Origin: Paraburkholderia ginsengiterrae
GTDB lineage: Bacteria; Pseudomonadota; Gammaproteobacteria; Burkholderiales; Burkholderiaceae
Direction: 5' to 3'
NCBI RefSeq assembly: GCF_001645125.1
Contig: NZ_LXKA01000132.1
Span: 62,001 to 126,000 of the forward strand
Length of the DNA: 64,000 nt
Shown: positions 17,512-27,967 of the stretch, in pieces
Layout: each line of letters starts with the position of its first letter
Numbering within the stretch: position 1 is the stretch's first letter
The notes under the pieces: generated by a model
Database searches by the model: none
What the model was told of the DNA's origin: nothing
Seen by the model: the letters and a program-made list of their open reading frames with translations, nothing else
Made by a program: the position numbers and the translations under genes

Positions 17512-19674
17512 ATGTCTCGACGTTTTCTTACCAGTGCCGGCAAGAAAATCTCTGTTACGGCAATCGCGTCGATTCTCTGCTGCTGCGAATCTCAAGGTTC
17601 CGACGTCTTGCGATACGAGCCGGTCAGCATCGCGGGGACATCACCGGGTCTCGTGCTTGATGCGAAACAGCAGCGCGCGCCGCTCGGAAGTGCAGATCGC
17701 GTTGTCATACGCAACGGTCATTTCTTCACAGTCGGCACACCGGGCACGCCAGGCAGTAGCAGGCGCGTGCGATTTTTCGGTGTATCGCTAGCGCTCGCGG
17801 CGAATTTTCCTTCTGAAAATGACGGCGAAGTACTCGCACAACGTCTCGCAGCGCTCGGCGTCAATATCGTCAGGCTCCATGCAATCGATCAACCCGCACA
17901 AAATTCTGCCGACGGCCCCGTCGGCATGTTACGAGATGCTGCGAGTCCGCAACTCGATCCGCAAGCCGTCGCCGTGCTATCGAGATTCATTACCCAGCTG
18001 GGACGCCATGGCATCTACGTTGATCTGAATCTTCACGCGAATCACACCTTTCCGGTCAAACAGACCGGCGATCGCATTCCTCCGCAAAGCAAGCCCTTGT
18101 CCATTATCGACGCGGATATGATGGTCTGGCAGGCAACTTATACAAAGAACCTGCTTTCGGCACTTCAACTGCGCGACCGCCCAAACCTTGCGATGGTCGA
18201 GATCAACAATGAAGCCAGTCTTGTTGATACATGGCAGGAAGGGAACCTGGCTTCACTTGTTACTGGCGGGTTCCTCGATGCATTGCGTGAGAAATGGCTT
18301 GTCTATCGCAAAAATCGGCAGTTGAATGCCACGCCTCTACCGCTTGAGCGCTCGGGGTTATCTACTGACGATGCGCGCGTTGCCGCCAGCTTCTTCATTG
18401 ACCTGGACGCAAGCTACATCAGGCGAATGGTTGGCACAGTCAGGGACGAGCTTGGCGACGACGTACCGATATCCGGCACTCAAATCATTCATTCCGGGCG
18501 CTGGAATCATGGAGGCTTTGCGAACTTCGACGTAAATAGCGCCGCGAGCTTCACGGACGCACATTTCTACGTCGACCACTATCTTTTCCCGCATCGGCAA
18601 TGGGACTGGACTGACTGGCGCATTTCGAATGGCTGGTTAGGTGACGCCCCTGAACAGACCTTGCTCAACACCGCCTTTGCGCGCGCTGCTGGTCGCCCAT
18701 TTGTGATCAGCGAGTTCAATCAGGCGTGGCCAAACCAGCAGGCCTCCGACCTGCTTCCGGTTGTGACGCAGTTTGCCGTCGCGCAAGATTGGGATGGACT
18801 GATCCTTTACGATTACGCGCACGATCGCGAATGGAACGCCTTTACGCCTTCCGATTTCAGCTTGCGTGGGGATCTCACAAAACTCGCTCAATTCGCGCAA
18901 TGCGCGGCTTACTTTCGTGCCCTGTATCCCGGCACTGCGTTAGCGCAGTCATTTATTGCCCTCTCACCCGACGATCGTGCGGTGGCCGATGGTAAGGGCA
19001 TAACGGGCAACCTCGCATCTTATCTCTCGAAGCACTTCGGCATTCCTCCAAGTGTCGCAATGACGCGCCAGATTGCGCTCGAAAATGCACCCAACTTCGG
19101 TGTGCGCTCGGCCGCTACCATGGAGACGTCGTCTTATTTCTCCTATGACAAGGCAGCGCGTCAATTCATATTCGGATCCGCGTACGCTGCCGGAATCTCT
19201 GGCTTTATTCCGGTCGGTCATCGCGTGGCCTCCTCATTGCTCGAATTGACGCTAGCTCCGGGAAGCCGTGGATTTGCAACGGCATTCCTCACTAGTCTGG
19301 ATGGCAAGCCGCTCTCCACCTCGCACCGCCTGCTGCTTTCAATACCCGGGTTCACCATGGGGACTGACAACCGTGAAACGCAGCAACTCGCAGCAGCCGA
19401 CTTGCGGGGACAATGGCGAACAATACTGCCCAGAGAAGGCGATCAGCCTTCCGCCAGTCTTTACAAGGTCGCAGGGCCCGCACAGATGGAACGCATTCCT
19501 GCCACCGTCGCCCTTCAGCTTTCGACCGCCCGAGCTTCCGTATTCGCTCTTGACATCCAGGGACGCAGGGTTCAGCCTGTCACGTCCAAAACCGATGGTC
19601 AGCGCATCACTTTCGACATCAATCGCGAAGGACAGCCTTGGGCAGCAAACTACGAGATCACGTTAGAGCGGTAG
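17512..19674 (+). CDS. GH5/cellulase-like glycoside hydrolase, exported
   Basis: 720 residues from the chosen ATG, with a hydrophobic N-terminal segment (about residues 11-25, running into CCC) that looks like an export signal but lacks a canonical lipobox. The core has the clan GH-A layout: FFGVSLALAANFP start, the acid/base in MVEINNEAS (Glu 234) and the nucleophile in FVISEFNQAW (Glu 401), about 167 residues apart. The last 200 residues look like a beta-rich appended domain. Encoded just after the glycosyltransferase on the same strand. It probably trims or releases the polysaccharide in the periplasm or outside the cell. The substrate is not known, and the start could be at 17401. Confidence 0.78.
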   Translation: MSRRFLTSAGKKISVTAIASILCCCESQGSDVLRYEPVSIAGTSPGLVLDAKQQRAPLGSADRVVIRNGHFFTVGTPGTPGSSRRVRFFGVSLALAANFPSENDGEVLAQRLAALGVNIVRLHAIDQPAQNSADGPVGMLRDAASPQLDPQAVAVLSRFITQLGRHGIYVDLNLHANHTFPVKQTGDRIPPQSKPLSIIDADMMVWQATYTKNLLSALQLRDRPNLAMVEINNEASLVDTWQEGNLASLVTGGFLDALREKWLVYRKNRQLNATPLPLERSGLSTDDARVAASFFIDLDASYIRRMVGTVRDELGDDVPISGTQIIHSGRWNHGGFANFDVNSAASFTDAHFYVDHYLFPHRQWDWTDWRISNGWLGDAPEQTLLNTAFARAAGRPFVISEFNQAWPNQQASDLLPVVTQFAVAQDWDGLILYDYAHDREWNAFTPSDFSLRGDLTKLAQFAQCAAYFRALYPGTALAQSFIALSPDDRAVADGKGITGNLASYLSKHFGIPPSVAMTRQIALENAPNFGVRSAATMETSSYFSYDKAARQFIFGSAYAAGISGFIPVGHRVASSLLELTLAPGSRGFATAFLTSLDGKPLSTSHRLLLSIPGFTMGTDNRETQQLAAADLRGQWRTILPREGDQPSASLYKVAGPAQMERIPATVALQLSTARASVFALDIQGRRVQPVTSKTDGQRITFDINREGQPWAANYEITLER

Positions 19675-19825
19675 TCCTTTCGAATGGAGATGTGCGTGAT
19701 TACCGACGCGGCCGATGATCGACCACACCGGGGGACAACGTACACGTTGCGCGCAACACCACGACAGCGACCGGCGCTATGTCAGAAAGTGCCGGCCTTT
19801 CCTTACGCCCTTAAACCGTAGCCAA

Positions 19826-21088
19826 TTACCGGCTCACGAGTTGTGGCAACGGCTTCGTGATGTAAATCGTCATATAGCTCCCTGCCTGCGTGCCGAGTGT
19901 AGCAGCCAGTACCGCTACCAATGCGGTCAAAGGACTGGCCAACAGCCAGAAATGCGTTTCCGTCACACCAAATAAAAGGCAGCTGATCAGCGTCACGCTG
20001 AAGAATCCGCGGCAACGTTGATTAACGCTGGCCATGCGCCGCATGCCGAGCATAGCGATGACGAAGATCAGAAACCCGACATAGCCTTCGCCATATATCA
20101 GGTTGATGTAGAGACCATCAATTCCGGCGCCCCGCGTGGTGGTATCGGCAAGGAGATTGGCGCCTGGCGGCATCAAGCCGACTCCCAGGATCAGATCTTT
20201 CGCCGAGAACAGAACGTCCGCGGCGAAAGAGAGGCGACCGCTAAACAATGCATCGACCGCTTGACGACCCAGATCGGAATAGATGGCGTAGGTACACCCG
20301 CAAACGGCAATTATTGTGCAAAGCTTGAGGGCACCCTTGACGGCACCTGATTCGCGGTTAACGTCGTCTTTCAAATAGGTCAGCGCAAAGACATTGGACA
20401 GCGCGAGTACAGTCGTGACAACCGCCACGGCCAACGTAGTGCGAGAGTTGGTCATAGCGAGCGCGACGAGGCTGAACACGACGCAGAACACATCGAACCA
20501 CCTGAAGCCACGCTTCACCCCTGTGCCGAACATGACAATAGTAAGCATATAGATCGCAAGCGGGTACATCGCAGCAATGTTCGGATGCGCGAACGCCCAA
20601 CTGGCTCCTTTATCCCAGCCAGCCATGTCCGTTCGGGGGGGAATGAATGGGTGAGCGACCATAGAAAGTGCGAGCGCAAATACCATAACGCGGCGAAAGT
20701 CGATGAGCCACGATCGCACGGAGAAAATGCGCGGCGCAATGGCGAGGCAACAGGTGTAAGTGATCAAAAAATCCACAAAGAAGAGCGTGGCTGTACCGAT
20801 CTGACCTGGCGCTCTCATCAATTCGACAAATTTCCAACCGAACACGAGCAAGAACGGTCCCATCAAGCCTCTCGACGGGATGACGAATCTCCTGCGCTGA
20901 AGATCTCGCATGAACATACGAAAAATCAGCACTGCCGCTATACCCCAGAATCCGATGCGGGAATTCTCCACATGGAGATCGGAGTACTGATAGGCAGGCA
21001 CAAGCAGCCAGATACAGAACAGGATCTTGTCGAACAGATAAACCTTCTCCCCTGTCGCGCTAAGTTCTTTCTTCGTCTGATTCTTCAT
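19826..21088 (-). CDS. Polysaccharide polymerase / O-antigen ligase-like protein (Wzy)
   Basis: Multi-pass inner-membrane protein of 420 residues with 10 or more hydrophobic helices and a large periplasmic loop in the second half. The sequence AGWDKGASWAFAHPNIAA in the middle and the NSRTTLAVAVV block are typical of the Wzy_C/O-antigen ligase group. AGGTG sits right before the chosen ATG; a GTG two codons upstream is the alternative. The flippase gene ends 6 bases upstream on the same strand, so the two are coupled. It is assigned as the polymerase because the locus has Wzx and Wzc but no other candidate. Confidence 0.82.
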   Translation of the reverse strand: MKNQTKKELSATGEKVYLFDKILFCIWLLVPAYQYSDLHVENSRIGFWGIAAVLIFRMFMRDLQRRRFVIPSRGLMGPFLLVFGWKFVELMRAPGQIGTATLFFVDFLITYTCCLAIAPRIFSVRSWLIDFRRVMVFALALSMVAHPFIPPRTDMAGWDKGASWAFAHPNIAAMYPLAIYMLTIVMFGTGVKRGFRWFDVFCVVFSLVALAMTNSRTTLAVAVVTTVLALSNVFALTYLKDDVNRESGAVKGALKLCTIIAVCGCTYAIYSDLGRQAVDALFSGRLSFAADVLFSAKDLILGVGLMPPGANLLADTTTRGAGIDGLYINLIYGEGYVGFLIFVIAMLGMRRMASVNQRCRGFFSVTLISCLLFGVTETHFWLLASPLTALVAVLAATLGTQAGSYMTIYITKPLPQLVSR

Positions 21089-21094
21089 GTTCAC

Positions 21095-22585
21095 CTAACC
21101 ACCCATTATCTTCAACCGCCGACAGGTCGAACTCATGACCCAGGCCCCACCGATTGCCACTCCGAACAACACGGAGAACGTGGCGCTCGCCGCCATAAAC
21201 CCCCAAAAATTGCCGTCGAAATGCCACGAGGAAGAAACGCGTCTGGACAAAATAGACGCAGCGATGGCGAGTACCGACACCGTAGCCAGCCGGTCGAGGC
21301 GGATCCGCCACTTCACGATCTTCCGGCCGCGCACAGTGCTTAACAGGCAATAGAGCGCGCCCGAAGCCAACGCCGCCGCGCCTGCTCCGATACCGCCCAG
21401 ACGCGGGGTAAGCACCGCGCTAAGAAGACCGTTCACCAGCAGCACGATCGCGGCAAAGACACACATCGTGACCTTCATCTCCTTGAACTCGAGCGGCTTG
21501 TGGAAAAACGGTCCAAGCGAAAAACTGAAGGCGGACGCCGTCAATAGAGGAAGCAGCGTGGATGCGCCGCTAAATTTCGCGCCCAGGAACAGTCGCGTAG
21601 CCGGCTCCGCAACCGCATTGACAACCGCGACCAGCGCAACGCCCGCGCACAACAGATAGGTCAAGAGATCGCCCAGCAGACGCGAAGCCGCGCGCTCGTT
21701 CTTCATGTTCCAGGTCGCCATGAGCTGTGGCCACGTTGCCGCGAGGATCGGCGCCATCACCAGGCTGACCGAACCGACCACCAGCGTAGACGCCGCACCG
21801 TAGAGACCGGCTTGCGCCGGGCCCACCAATGCGCGTACCAGCAACCGGTCGCAATACATGGCCAGATTCATGAAGATGAACCAGAGTGTCATCGCGCCGC
21901 CATAGACACGCAGCTTGTGCAAGATGAGTCGCGTACGCGGTGATCCGAGCTTGCTTAGCACGCTAGCGTCGAAAAAGCGGGCTCGCCATGCGCCAAATGC
22001 AATGCCGATCAGTTGCGCCGTAGCTCCGGCATACAGTAATCCGTCGACGTTCTGCTGCGATGCGCGGCACACCAACACGGAAAAGCCGATTTTCAGACCG
22101 CCTGAGCAAGACTGCTGGACCGAATAAGGCCAGGCTCGCTGTTCAGACTGCAGCGAGGTTCCCACCAACGTGAAGAGGGTTTGCGCCGCAATGCCGAACA
22201 GACAGGCAAGCCAGAGGCCGACGCCTTGCCTGCTATCGAACAGAAGGAATAGCGCGACCAACGCATAGAGAACTAGAAGCACCAATGTGATACCACCCGC
22301 ACCCAGCAATACCGCGGCCTTGGTGTAGTTCGACGCGACCGCCGACGAGCCGGCCAGATAGCGCCCGGTTGCCTGCTGCAGCCACTGTCCCACAATCGAG
22401 CTCGCCAGAACGATCACCGTGACCGCCACCGAGTATGTCCCGTACTCGGACGGCGCAAGTCGATGCGTCAACAGCGAAATCAACACGATGTTAAGTCCCG
22501 CGTTGCTGGCAATGCCAAGCGCGTAGGGCACATAGGTTGACCAGACTTTGTGCAGGCGAGGACTCCGCGAGACGCGGCTCAGCAT
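21095..22585 (-). CDS. Polysaccharide flippase (Wzx, MOP superfamily)
   Basis: Moves the lipid-linked repeat unit across the inner membrane. It has 496 residues with 12-14 predicted helices, beginning with WSTYVPYALGIASNAGLNIV and SLLTHRLAPSEYGTYSV, the usual N-terminal start of Wzx proteins. The frame is open for 37 codons further upstream, inside the previous gene; the chosen ATG overlaps the preceding glycosyltransferase stop by 7 bases, which fits operon coupling. Followed by wzy. Confidence 0.88.
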   Translation of the reverse strand: MLSRVSRSPRLHKVWSTYVPYALGIASNAGLNIVLISLLTHRLAPSEYGTYSVAVTVIVLASSIVGQWLQQATGRYLAGSSAVASNYTKAAVLLGAGGITLVLLVLYALVALFLLFDSRQGVGLWLACLFGIAAQTLFTLVGTSLQSEQRAWPYSVQQSCSGGLKIGFSVLVCRASQQNVDGLLYAGATAQLIGIAFGAWRARFFDASVLSKLGSPRTRLILHKLRVYGGAMTLWFIFMNLAMYCDRLLVRALVGPAQAGLYGAASTLVVGSVSLVMAPILAATWPQLMATWNMKNERAASRLLGDLLTYLLCAGVALVAVVNAVAEPATRLFLGAKFSGASTLLPLLTASAFSFSLGPFFHKPLEFKEMKVTMCVFAAIVLLVNGLLSAVLTPRLGGIGAGAAALASGALYCLLSTVRGRKIVKWRIRLDRLATVSVLAIAASILSRRVSSSWHFDGNFWGFMAASATFSVLFGVAIGGAWVMSSTCRRLKIMGG

Positions 22586-23691
22586 CGCATTTCCGCAACG
22601 GGCCTGTCTTCTAAAGCAGCGACGAGCTTCGAGACCGACGCCTGCAAGGTAAACTCCTTCGCCATCTCGACCGAGCGCACGGCAAAGATCGTGCACCGCT
22701 CAGCGTCGGCGAGCAAGGACATCAGCGCCTGACCCAACGCGTCTGGTGACTTAGGCGCGACCACGAGGCCGTTCTCCTCATTCACGACGAAATCTCGCGT
22801 GCCGCCGTTGTCCGATGTGACGATTGCACAACCGCATGCCATTGCCTCCAGCACCGGAAGCCCCCATCCTTCCGTCCAGCTTGGACACATATAAATCGAC
22901 GACGCGTTATAAATCTCCTCGCGCAGCACGCGCTTTGCCGGATTCTGGACGTACTTTATCCAGCTGGGCAACGCGTCCGGTCGGGGCGAAATACCAAACA
23001 AAATCGCTTCCATGTCGGGAAACTTGCGCTTCGCGAGAGCAAGTGCCGCAAGGCCGTCGGCAGCCCCTTTCCAGATATGCGGCGAGTACAGCATGCTGAC
23101 CAAGTGGCGTCGATTCGCGATCGGCGCAGTCGGAAAGAACTCGTCATGGTCGACGGGATTGGGAACCTGATAAGCGTCGTCGCCGGACAGATCTTTCACG
23201 ACGTCCCTGAGCCACCCGGAAATGACGATCTTGTTCATGCTCGACATGAGCGTCTGGTTGACCCGCCGCTCGGGCCCCGACCACGTCTCATGGTGCTGAA
23301 TGAAATAGAACTTGGCGCCCTTGCTTGCAGGGTAGTTCTCGACATACTCTGCGGTACGCCAGAGCGAAGCAACGACCACATCCGCGTGTGGGATGTATCG
23401 GGGGAACAGCGCGGGCACGACGCGGATCTTCACCGCTGGATCAATAGTCATCCACGATACGATCGATGCGCTCCGCCCCATCCACCCTCTCAGCAGCCTC
23501 GCACAGTCGGCCGCAAGCGAGAGCAACATGAGGAACGGGTTCTTGCGCAGGTTCCAGAGAAAGAGCGTCTCAGGATGCAGGACTTCAACCGAATGACCAG
23601 CATTCGCCATGGCATTTGCATACTGATACACGATCTTGCCGCCACCAGTCGGATGCCGTGTGAGCTTCGGAAGAATAAACGTAATTTTCAT
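22579..23691 (-). CDS. Glycosyltransferase, family 4
   Basis: 370-residue GT-B enzyme. The start ATG gives MKITFILPKLTRHPTGGGKIV, whose Gly-rich loop binds the donor nucleotide. The C-terminal domain has VSMLYSPHIWKG, ILFGISPRP and MCPSWTEGWGLPVLEAMACG, with the conserved E-X7-E arrangement. The frame is open 60 codons upstream but those residues are Arg-rich shadow sequence. It lies between another GT4 gene and wzx on the same strand. The sugar specificity is not readable. Confidence 0.88.
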   Translation of the reverse strand: MKITFILPKLTRHPTGGGKIVYQYANAMANAGHSVEVLHPETLFLWNLRKNPFLMLLSLAADCARLLRGWMGRSASIVSWMTIDPAVKIRVVPALFPRYIPHADVVVASLWRTAEYVENYPASKGAKFYFIQHHETWSGPERRVNQTLMSSMNKIVISGWLRDVVKDLSGDDAYQVPNPVDHDEFFPTAPIANRRHLVSMLYSPHIWKGAADGLAALALAKRKFPDMEAILFGISPRPDALPSWIKYVQNPAKRVLREEIYNASSIYMCPSWTEGWGLPVLEAMACGCAIVTSDNGGTRDFVVNEENGLVVAPKSPDALGQALMSLLADAERCTIFAVRSVEMAKEFTLQASVSKLVAALEDRPVAEMRC

Positions 23692-23710
23692 CGATTTACG
23701 ACTATCGTCT

Positions 23711-24865
23711 TTAGCGTGTTCTGCGCTGAAATACAGCAGCCAGGCCCGACCGCCTTGCGTTATCGGGCAATGGCTGCACCGTGTCGGCAACCGAGCGCAT
23801 GTATGTCTGGACAGTGAATGCGCCGAGATACTTCTGCTGCGCGGCTTCCGCCATCTCGGCAAACGCCTCATGCGTTGTCGCCAGCGCCCGTTCCACCACT
23901 CTTATAAAATCCGTCATATCGCCAGGTACGAACAGAAAACCGTCGACACCGTCGGTCACGATCTCCTGCAAGCCGCCAGCGGCCGCGGCGATCACCGGCC
24001 GCCCCGACGCGAAACTTTCGATCGCCACCCGTCCGAAAGGTTCGGGCAGAACCGAAGGCACCACGACGAAGTCGGCCCAAGCGAAATGCGCAGCGGGATC
24101 GCTCGTAAAGCCTTCGATTTCCACTGTCTGCGCGCACTTTTTCGCGGTCTCATGAAGCGTATCCAGCAAGGCCTCGTACCCCGGGAAGACATCCCCCACA
24201 ATGCGCACCTGCACCGGCAACCGTCGCCCAAGCGTGGACAGCGCATCGAGTACGAATTGCTGTCCTTTCCATGGATTGATACGGCCGATGATCGCGAGCC
24301 TCAGCGTACGGTTCTGCATCGCGTCGATACGGGCAACAGGGCCGGCGACGTCGACCCCGTTGTGGATCACGACACCCGGCAACGCGAATGCCTCCGCCGT
24401 CGCACGCGAGTTATAGATTAGCGAGGCACGCGAGACCTTCAGCAAGGTCCTGAAACATCCAAGGGCGAACGAGGACGGAATCTCCCGCACATGCACGTAG
24501 GTGCCCGCACGCTGTCCGCGCAGCGCCGCTATCGCGGCCACGCACACAACCGTATTCACATAGCAGATCTGGTACGAGCGAAACATGCGCCGATAGTCCA
24601 GCCACGCCGCGATCATGCGCCGGCATGTTTGCCAGGGCCGTGCCTTTAGTTCCTTCTTGCGCAGCACACCATAGCCGTTGTAAAGAATTCGGCTCGCGTA
24701 GCGCGCGACGTGATCGACAATTGGACCCGGCTCCGGCAACACAACGTCGATCGTCGCGTGCGGATGTCGCTCGCGCAAAGCACACAGTGCTGACACGAAG
24801 CTGCGATCGGACCCATAGAGTTCCGCGCCCTGATGGACCATCACGATTGCAAGCGATGTACTCAA
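23711..24865 (-). CDS. Glycosyltransferase, family 4
   Basis: 384-residue GT-B protein. It begins with LAIVMVHQGAELYGSDRSF, typical of the loop near the acceptor site. The C-terminal half holds AIIGRINPWKGQQFVLDAL, the Rossmann block VQVRIVGD, and VVPSVLPEPFGRVAIESFASG with the E-X7-E donor motif. Its start overlaps the stop of the upstream GT2 gene by 4 bases. It adds one sugar of the exopolysaccharide repeat on the cytoplasmic side; donor unknown. Confidence 0.9.
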   Translation of the reverse strand: MSTSLAIVMVHQGAELYGSDRSFVSALCALRERHPHATIDVVLPEPGPIVDHVARYASRILYNGYGVLRKKELKARPWQTCRRMIAAWLDYRRMFRSYQICYVNTVVCVAAIAALRGQRAGTYVHVREIPSSFALGCFRTLLKVSRASLIYNSRATAEAFALPGVVIHNGVDVAGPVARIDAMQNRTLRLAIIGRINPWKGQQFVLDALSTLGRRLPVQVRIVGDVFPGYEALLDTLHETAKKCAQTVEIEGFTSDPAAHFAWADFVVVPSVLPEPFGRVAIESFASGRPVIAAAAGGLQEIVTDGVDGFLFVPGDMTDFIRVVERALATTHEAFAEMAEAAQQKYLGAFTVQTYMRSVADTVQPLPDNARRSGLAAVFQRRTR

Positions 24866-25698
24866 CGAAACACCTCCGCAAGCACGTCAAAGAAATTTCC
24901 CCGCGCGCGCGCGCCGATTGACACGCTCAAGGCTTTCCACAACACATAGCAGCGGATTGCCAAGGCCTCGAACAGATTGCGGTCGAATACGCGCAACCAC
25001 GACTGCCAAAGCCATATCTGGCGCTGCAGTGCCGCTCGCGGGTCGATCGTGCTGCGCAGCGCCGAATCGTGGCCGAGCACCGCCCCATGGAGATAAGCCC
25101 GCGCGCCATGCCGCCCAAGATCGCGGCAGAAGCGGGTGTCGACGCCGTAGAAGCGCAGCCGCTCGTCGAATGGCTGTGGTGCCAGTTGCGAGAGGAGGCT
25201 CCGGCTGATGCACATCCCGCTCATCATCGCGGTAAAGTCAGTCGGCAACATGGCATTCGTGGTGACACTGCGCAGTGCCTGGCCCTTGATCCATCGCAGG
25301 CGTCCGGGACTAATCAGATGCCCGTCGTGGCGGATGACGGGGACGAATACATCGGCCCCGAGTTCGGCCTTGCCGAGACTGTCCGCCAGCTTTTCAAAGA
25401 ACGCCGCATCGACGCTCGAGTCCTGATCGAAGATGATCACGTGCTGGCGCGTCGATTCGTTCACCAGCACGTTGTACACCTTGGAGAGTGGTTCATTTTC
25501 CGGAGAGGCCAGATAGCGCCAACGGAACGGCAAAAAATGCGGATTCGGTGGTGTGGGGATCGCTCGCCCGTTGTCCCAGATGTGCACCTCGACATCGATG
25601 CCGAGCGCCGCGAAATCTATACGGCTCAACGTCACGAGCGTTTCGGCCGCTTCGGGATCGCGCCGGTACAGTACAACGAAGATATCAAGCTCCGCCAT
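24862..25698 (-). CDS. Glycosyltransferase, family 2 (rhamnosyltransferase-like)
   Basis: 278 residues from the ATG that starts MAELDIFVVLYRRDPEAAETL. The GT-A nucleotide-binding fold is followed by IIFDQDSSVDAAFFEKL, where DQDSS carries the DXD metal site; the same motif is common in RfbF-like rhamnosyltransferases. Another 23 codons are open upstream but lie inside the acetyltransferase gene. The start overlaps that gene's end by 14 bases. With dTDP-rhamnose as a local product, rhamnose transfer is a fair guess. Confidence 0.85.
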   Translation of the reverse strand: MAELDIFVVLYRRDPEAAETLVTLSRIDFAALGIDVEVHIWDNGRAIPTPPNPHFLPFRWRYLASPENEPLSKVYNVLVNESTRQHVIIFDQDSSVDAAFFEKLADSLGKAELGADVFVPVIRHDGHLISPGRLRWIKGQALRSVTTNAMLPTDFTAMMSGMCISRSLLSQLAPQPFDERLRFYGVDTRFCRDLGRHGARAYLHGAVLGHDSALRSTIDPRAALQRQIWLWQSWLRVFDRNLFEALAIRCYVLWKALSVSIGARARGNFFDVLAEVFR

Positions 25699-26398
25699 CG
25701 TCGCCTCCGCGCCGGCTACCCACGACACGTCCTGGAACGCCAGCGACAATGGAGTACGGCGGCACATCGCGGGTGACCACTGAACCCGCGGCGATCACAC
25801 TGCCCTTACCGATCCTCACGCCGCCGAGTACCGTGACGCGCGCGCCCAGCCAGCAGTCTTCTTCAATGTAGATCGCCATGCGTGTTGTGCCCTGCTCCCG
25901 AATCGGCCGTGACAGATCCTTGAAGTTGTGATTCTCCGGATGCGCGCTGAAGTACTGACCAATGATCGTGTTCCTTCCGATAGAAACACCCCCCGAGCCA
26001 CCTATACTCGAGTACTCGCCAATGCCACAACCGTCACCGATATGAATGTGGCTGCCGGGACGGGCGACGTCCGTGCCGACGATAAGCCTCGAATACGCAC
26101 CGACGTTGACCCGTGTACCGAGCCGCAAGCCGTTTAGACCCAGGCCGCTAAGAATTGCACCGTCGCCAATAGTGGTGTAGCGTCCGAGTTCGATATTCCT
26201 CGCGAAACGCATCCGCACATTCCGCCCCACAAAGCACAGCTCGGTGCGTTTGGAGCGTAACGACAGCACCGTGCCTCGCAGCCCATTCCAACTCTGTTCC
26301 GCGAGATAGAGCATCAGATCAAGGCCGCCCACTTCACCGGCGATCTGCTTACCGGGCCGAACACGCATCAGTACCCGGTTGACAATCTCTTTCAACAT
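25685..26398 (-). CDS. Hexapeptide-repeat acetyltransferase (LbH fold)
   Basis: 237 residues. From about residue 70 there are repeated hexapeptide turns ([LIV]-G-X4), e.g. IGDGAILSG, VNVGAYSRL, IGDGCGIGEYSSIGG and IGKGSVIAAGSVVTRDVPPYSIVAGVPGRVV, the left-handed beta-helix of CysE/WcaF-type O-acetyltransferases. The HPENHNF stretch offers the catalytic His. It probably acetylates a sugar of the exopolysaccharide using acetyl-CoA. It lies between ugd and the GT2 gene on one strand. Confidence 0.87.
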   Translation of the reverse strand: MLKEIVNRVLMRVRPGKQIAGEVGGLDLMLYLAEQSWNGLRGTVLSLRSKRTELCFVGRNVRMRFARNIELGRYTTIGDGAILSGLGLNGLRLGTRVNVGAYSRLIVGTDVARPGSHIHIGDGCGIGEYSSIGGSGGVSIGRNTIIGQYFSAHPENHNFKDLSRPIREQGTTRMAIYIEEDCWLGARVTVLGGVRIGKGSVIAAGSVVTRDVPPYSIVAGVPGRVVGSRRGGDDGGA

Positions 26399-26473
26399 CG
26401 CGTCGCCATACAAAATTGCGCGCCGGCAACCTGAAGTGACCAGCGCGCACGTTAGACACCTTGCTCTTCGTGC

Positions 26474-27844
26474 TCAGGCCGCGGCACGAGCAGCATCGCG
26501 GCCGATCGTGTAATAGACCCAGCCTGCCGATTTCATAGCGTGCGGGTCATACAGATTGCGTCCATCGAAAATCAATGTGTCTTTGAGCGCCACCTTCATC
26601 TGTTCGAAGTCGGGGCTGCGGAATTCCTTCCATTCCGTGAGGATGACGAGAGCGTCCGCGCCGAGAAGCGCCTGATCGCGGTCTTGCGAGAATTCGATGC
26701 GCGCGAAACTGTTAGCGTCGAGGTCATCCCTCAGGCAACGCCTAGCCTCCTCGAGGGCAACAGGGTCGTAGACGCACAACGTGGCGCCGTGGCGCAGCAG
26801 ATCCGCGATCAGACGGCGGCTTGTCGCCTCCCGCATATCGTCCGTGTTTGGTTTGAACGACAACCCCCACACGGCGAGGCGTGCGCCGCGCAGTGCGTCG
26901 CCGAAATGCCTGCGGATTTTGTTGAACAGCACGGTCTTCTGGCGCTCATTGACGAATTCGGCAGAGGCGAGGATGTTCAACTCCATGTCGTATTCTCCAG
27001 CGGTTCGCATTAGCGCCTGTACGTCCTTTGGAAAACACGAGCCACCGTACCCGCAGCCCGCATACAGGAAGCTGTAGCCGATGCGCGGATCGGAGCCAAT
27101 GCCGCGGCGAACATTCTCGATGTCGGCCCCGACGCAGTCGGCCAGGTTGGCCATCTCGTTCATGAACGAGATGCGCGTGGCCAGCATGGCGTTCGCGGCA
27201 TACTTGGTGAATTCGGCCGAACGCACATCCATGAACAGCGTGCGCTGGTGGTTGCGATTGAACGGTGCGTAGAGCTGCTCGAGCAAACTTCGGGCGCGAA
27301 GTCCCGACACGTCATCGTCGCATCCGATCACGATGCGATCAGGCCGCATAAAATCCTCGATCGCTGCCCCTTCCTTGAGGAACTCGGGGTTCGATACGAC
27401 CGCAAACGGCAAGTCCACCTTGCGCAACGCCAGCTCTTCTGCAATTGCCGCTTGCACCTTGCCGGCGGTACCGACGGGCACCGTCGATTTGTCGACGATG
27501 ATCTTGAACCCGTTCATGTATTTGCCGATGTTCTTCGCGGCAGCGATCACATATTGCAGATCGGCAGATCCGTCCTCGTCCGGCGGTGTACCCACGGCGA
27601 TGAACTGTATATCGCCGTGCGTGGCTGCTTGCGCCACATCGGTCGAGAACGCAAGGCGCCCTGCTTCGCGATTGCGGTCGATCACGTTCGCCAACCCCGG
27701 CTCGTAAATCGGGATCCGACCATTGTTAAGCATTGCAATTTTTGCTTCATCGACGTCAAGGCAGAGCACGTCATTGCCCAGTTCTGCCAGACACGCGCCC
27801 GTAACGAGGCCGACGTATCCGGTTCCGATAATGGTGACTTTCAT
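26474..27844 (-). CDS. ugd: UDP-glucose 6-dehydrogenase
   Basis: Oxidises UDP-glucose to UDP-glucuronate with two NAD+; this supplies the acidic sugar. 456 residues from [23 protein letters not shown] (NAD-binding loop). The catalytic Cys is in [14 protein letters not shown] near residue 260, and the C-terminal UDP-binding domain has [17 protein letters not shown]. Fifteen more codons are open upstream but are not part of the family. It heads the leftward run ugd, acetyltransferase, GT2, GT4, GT4, wzx, wzy. Ahead of it is a TGGC box pair. Confidence 0.96.
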   Translation of the reverse strand: MKVTIIGTGYVGLVTGACLAELGNDVLCLDVDEAKIAMLNNGRIPIYEPGLANVIDRNREAGRLAFSTDVAQAATHGDIQFIAVGTPPDEDGSADLQYVIAAAKNIGKYMNGFKIIVDKSTVPVGTAGKVQAAIAEELALRKVDLPFAVVSNPEFLKEGAAIEDFMRPDRIVIGCDDDVSGLRARSLLEQLYAPFNRNHQRTLFMDVRSAEFTKYAANAMLATRISFMNEMANLADCVGADIENVRRGIGSDPRIGYSFLYAGCGYGGSCFPKDVQALMRTAGEYDMELNILASAEFVNERQKTVLFNKIRRHFGDALRGARLAVWGLSFKPNTDDMREATSRRLIADLLRHGATLCVYDPVALEEARRCLRDDLDANSFARIEFSQDRDQALLGADALVILTEWKEFRSPDFEQMKVALKDTLIFDGRNLYDPHAMKSAGWVYYTIGRDAARAAA

Positions 27845-27967
27845 TGATCCGGGTAGCAGGAGTGAGAATAGGCGGCATGGCATCGACAAGTACGGCTGTA
27901 TGCGCCACGATGGTTAATACTCGATCGGCACCCATTCTTCACGAACCATTCGCTGGGTTGATTTATC

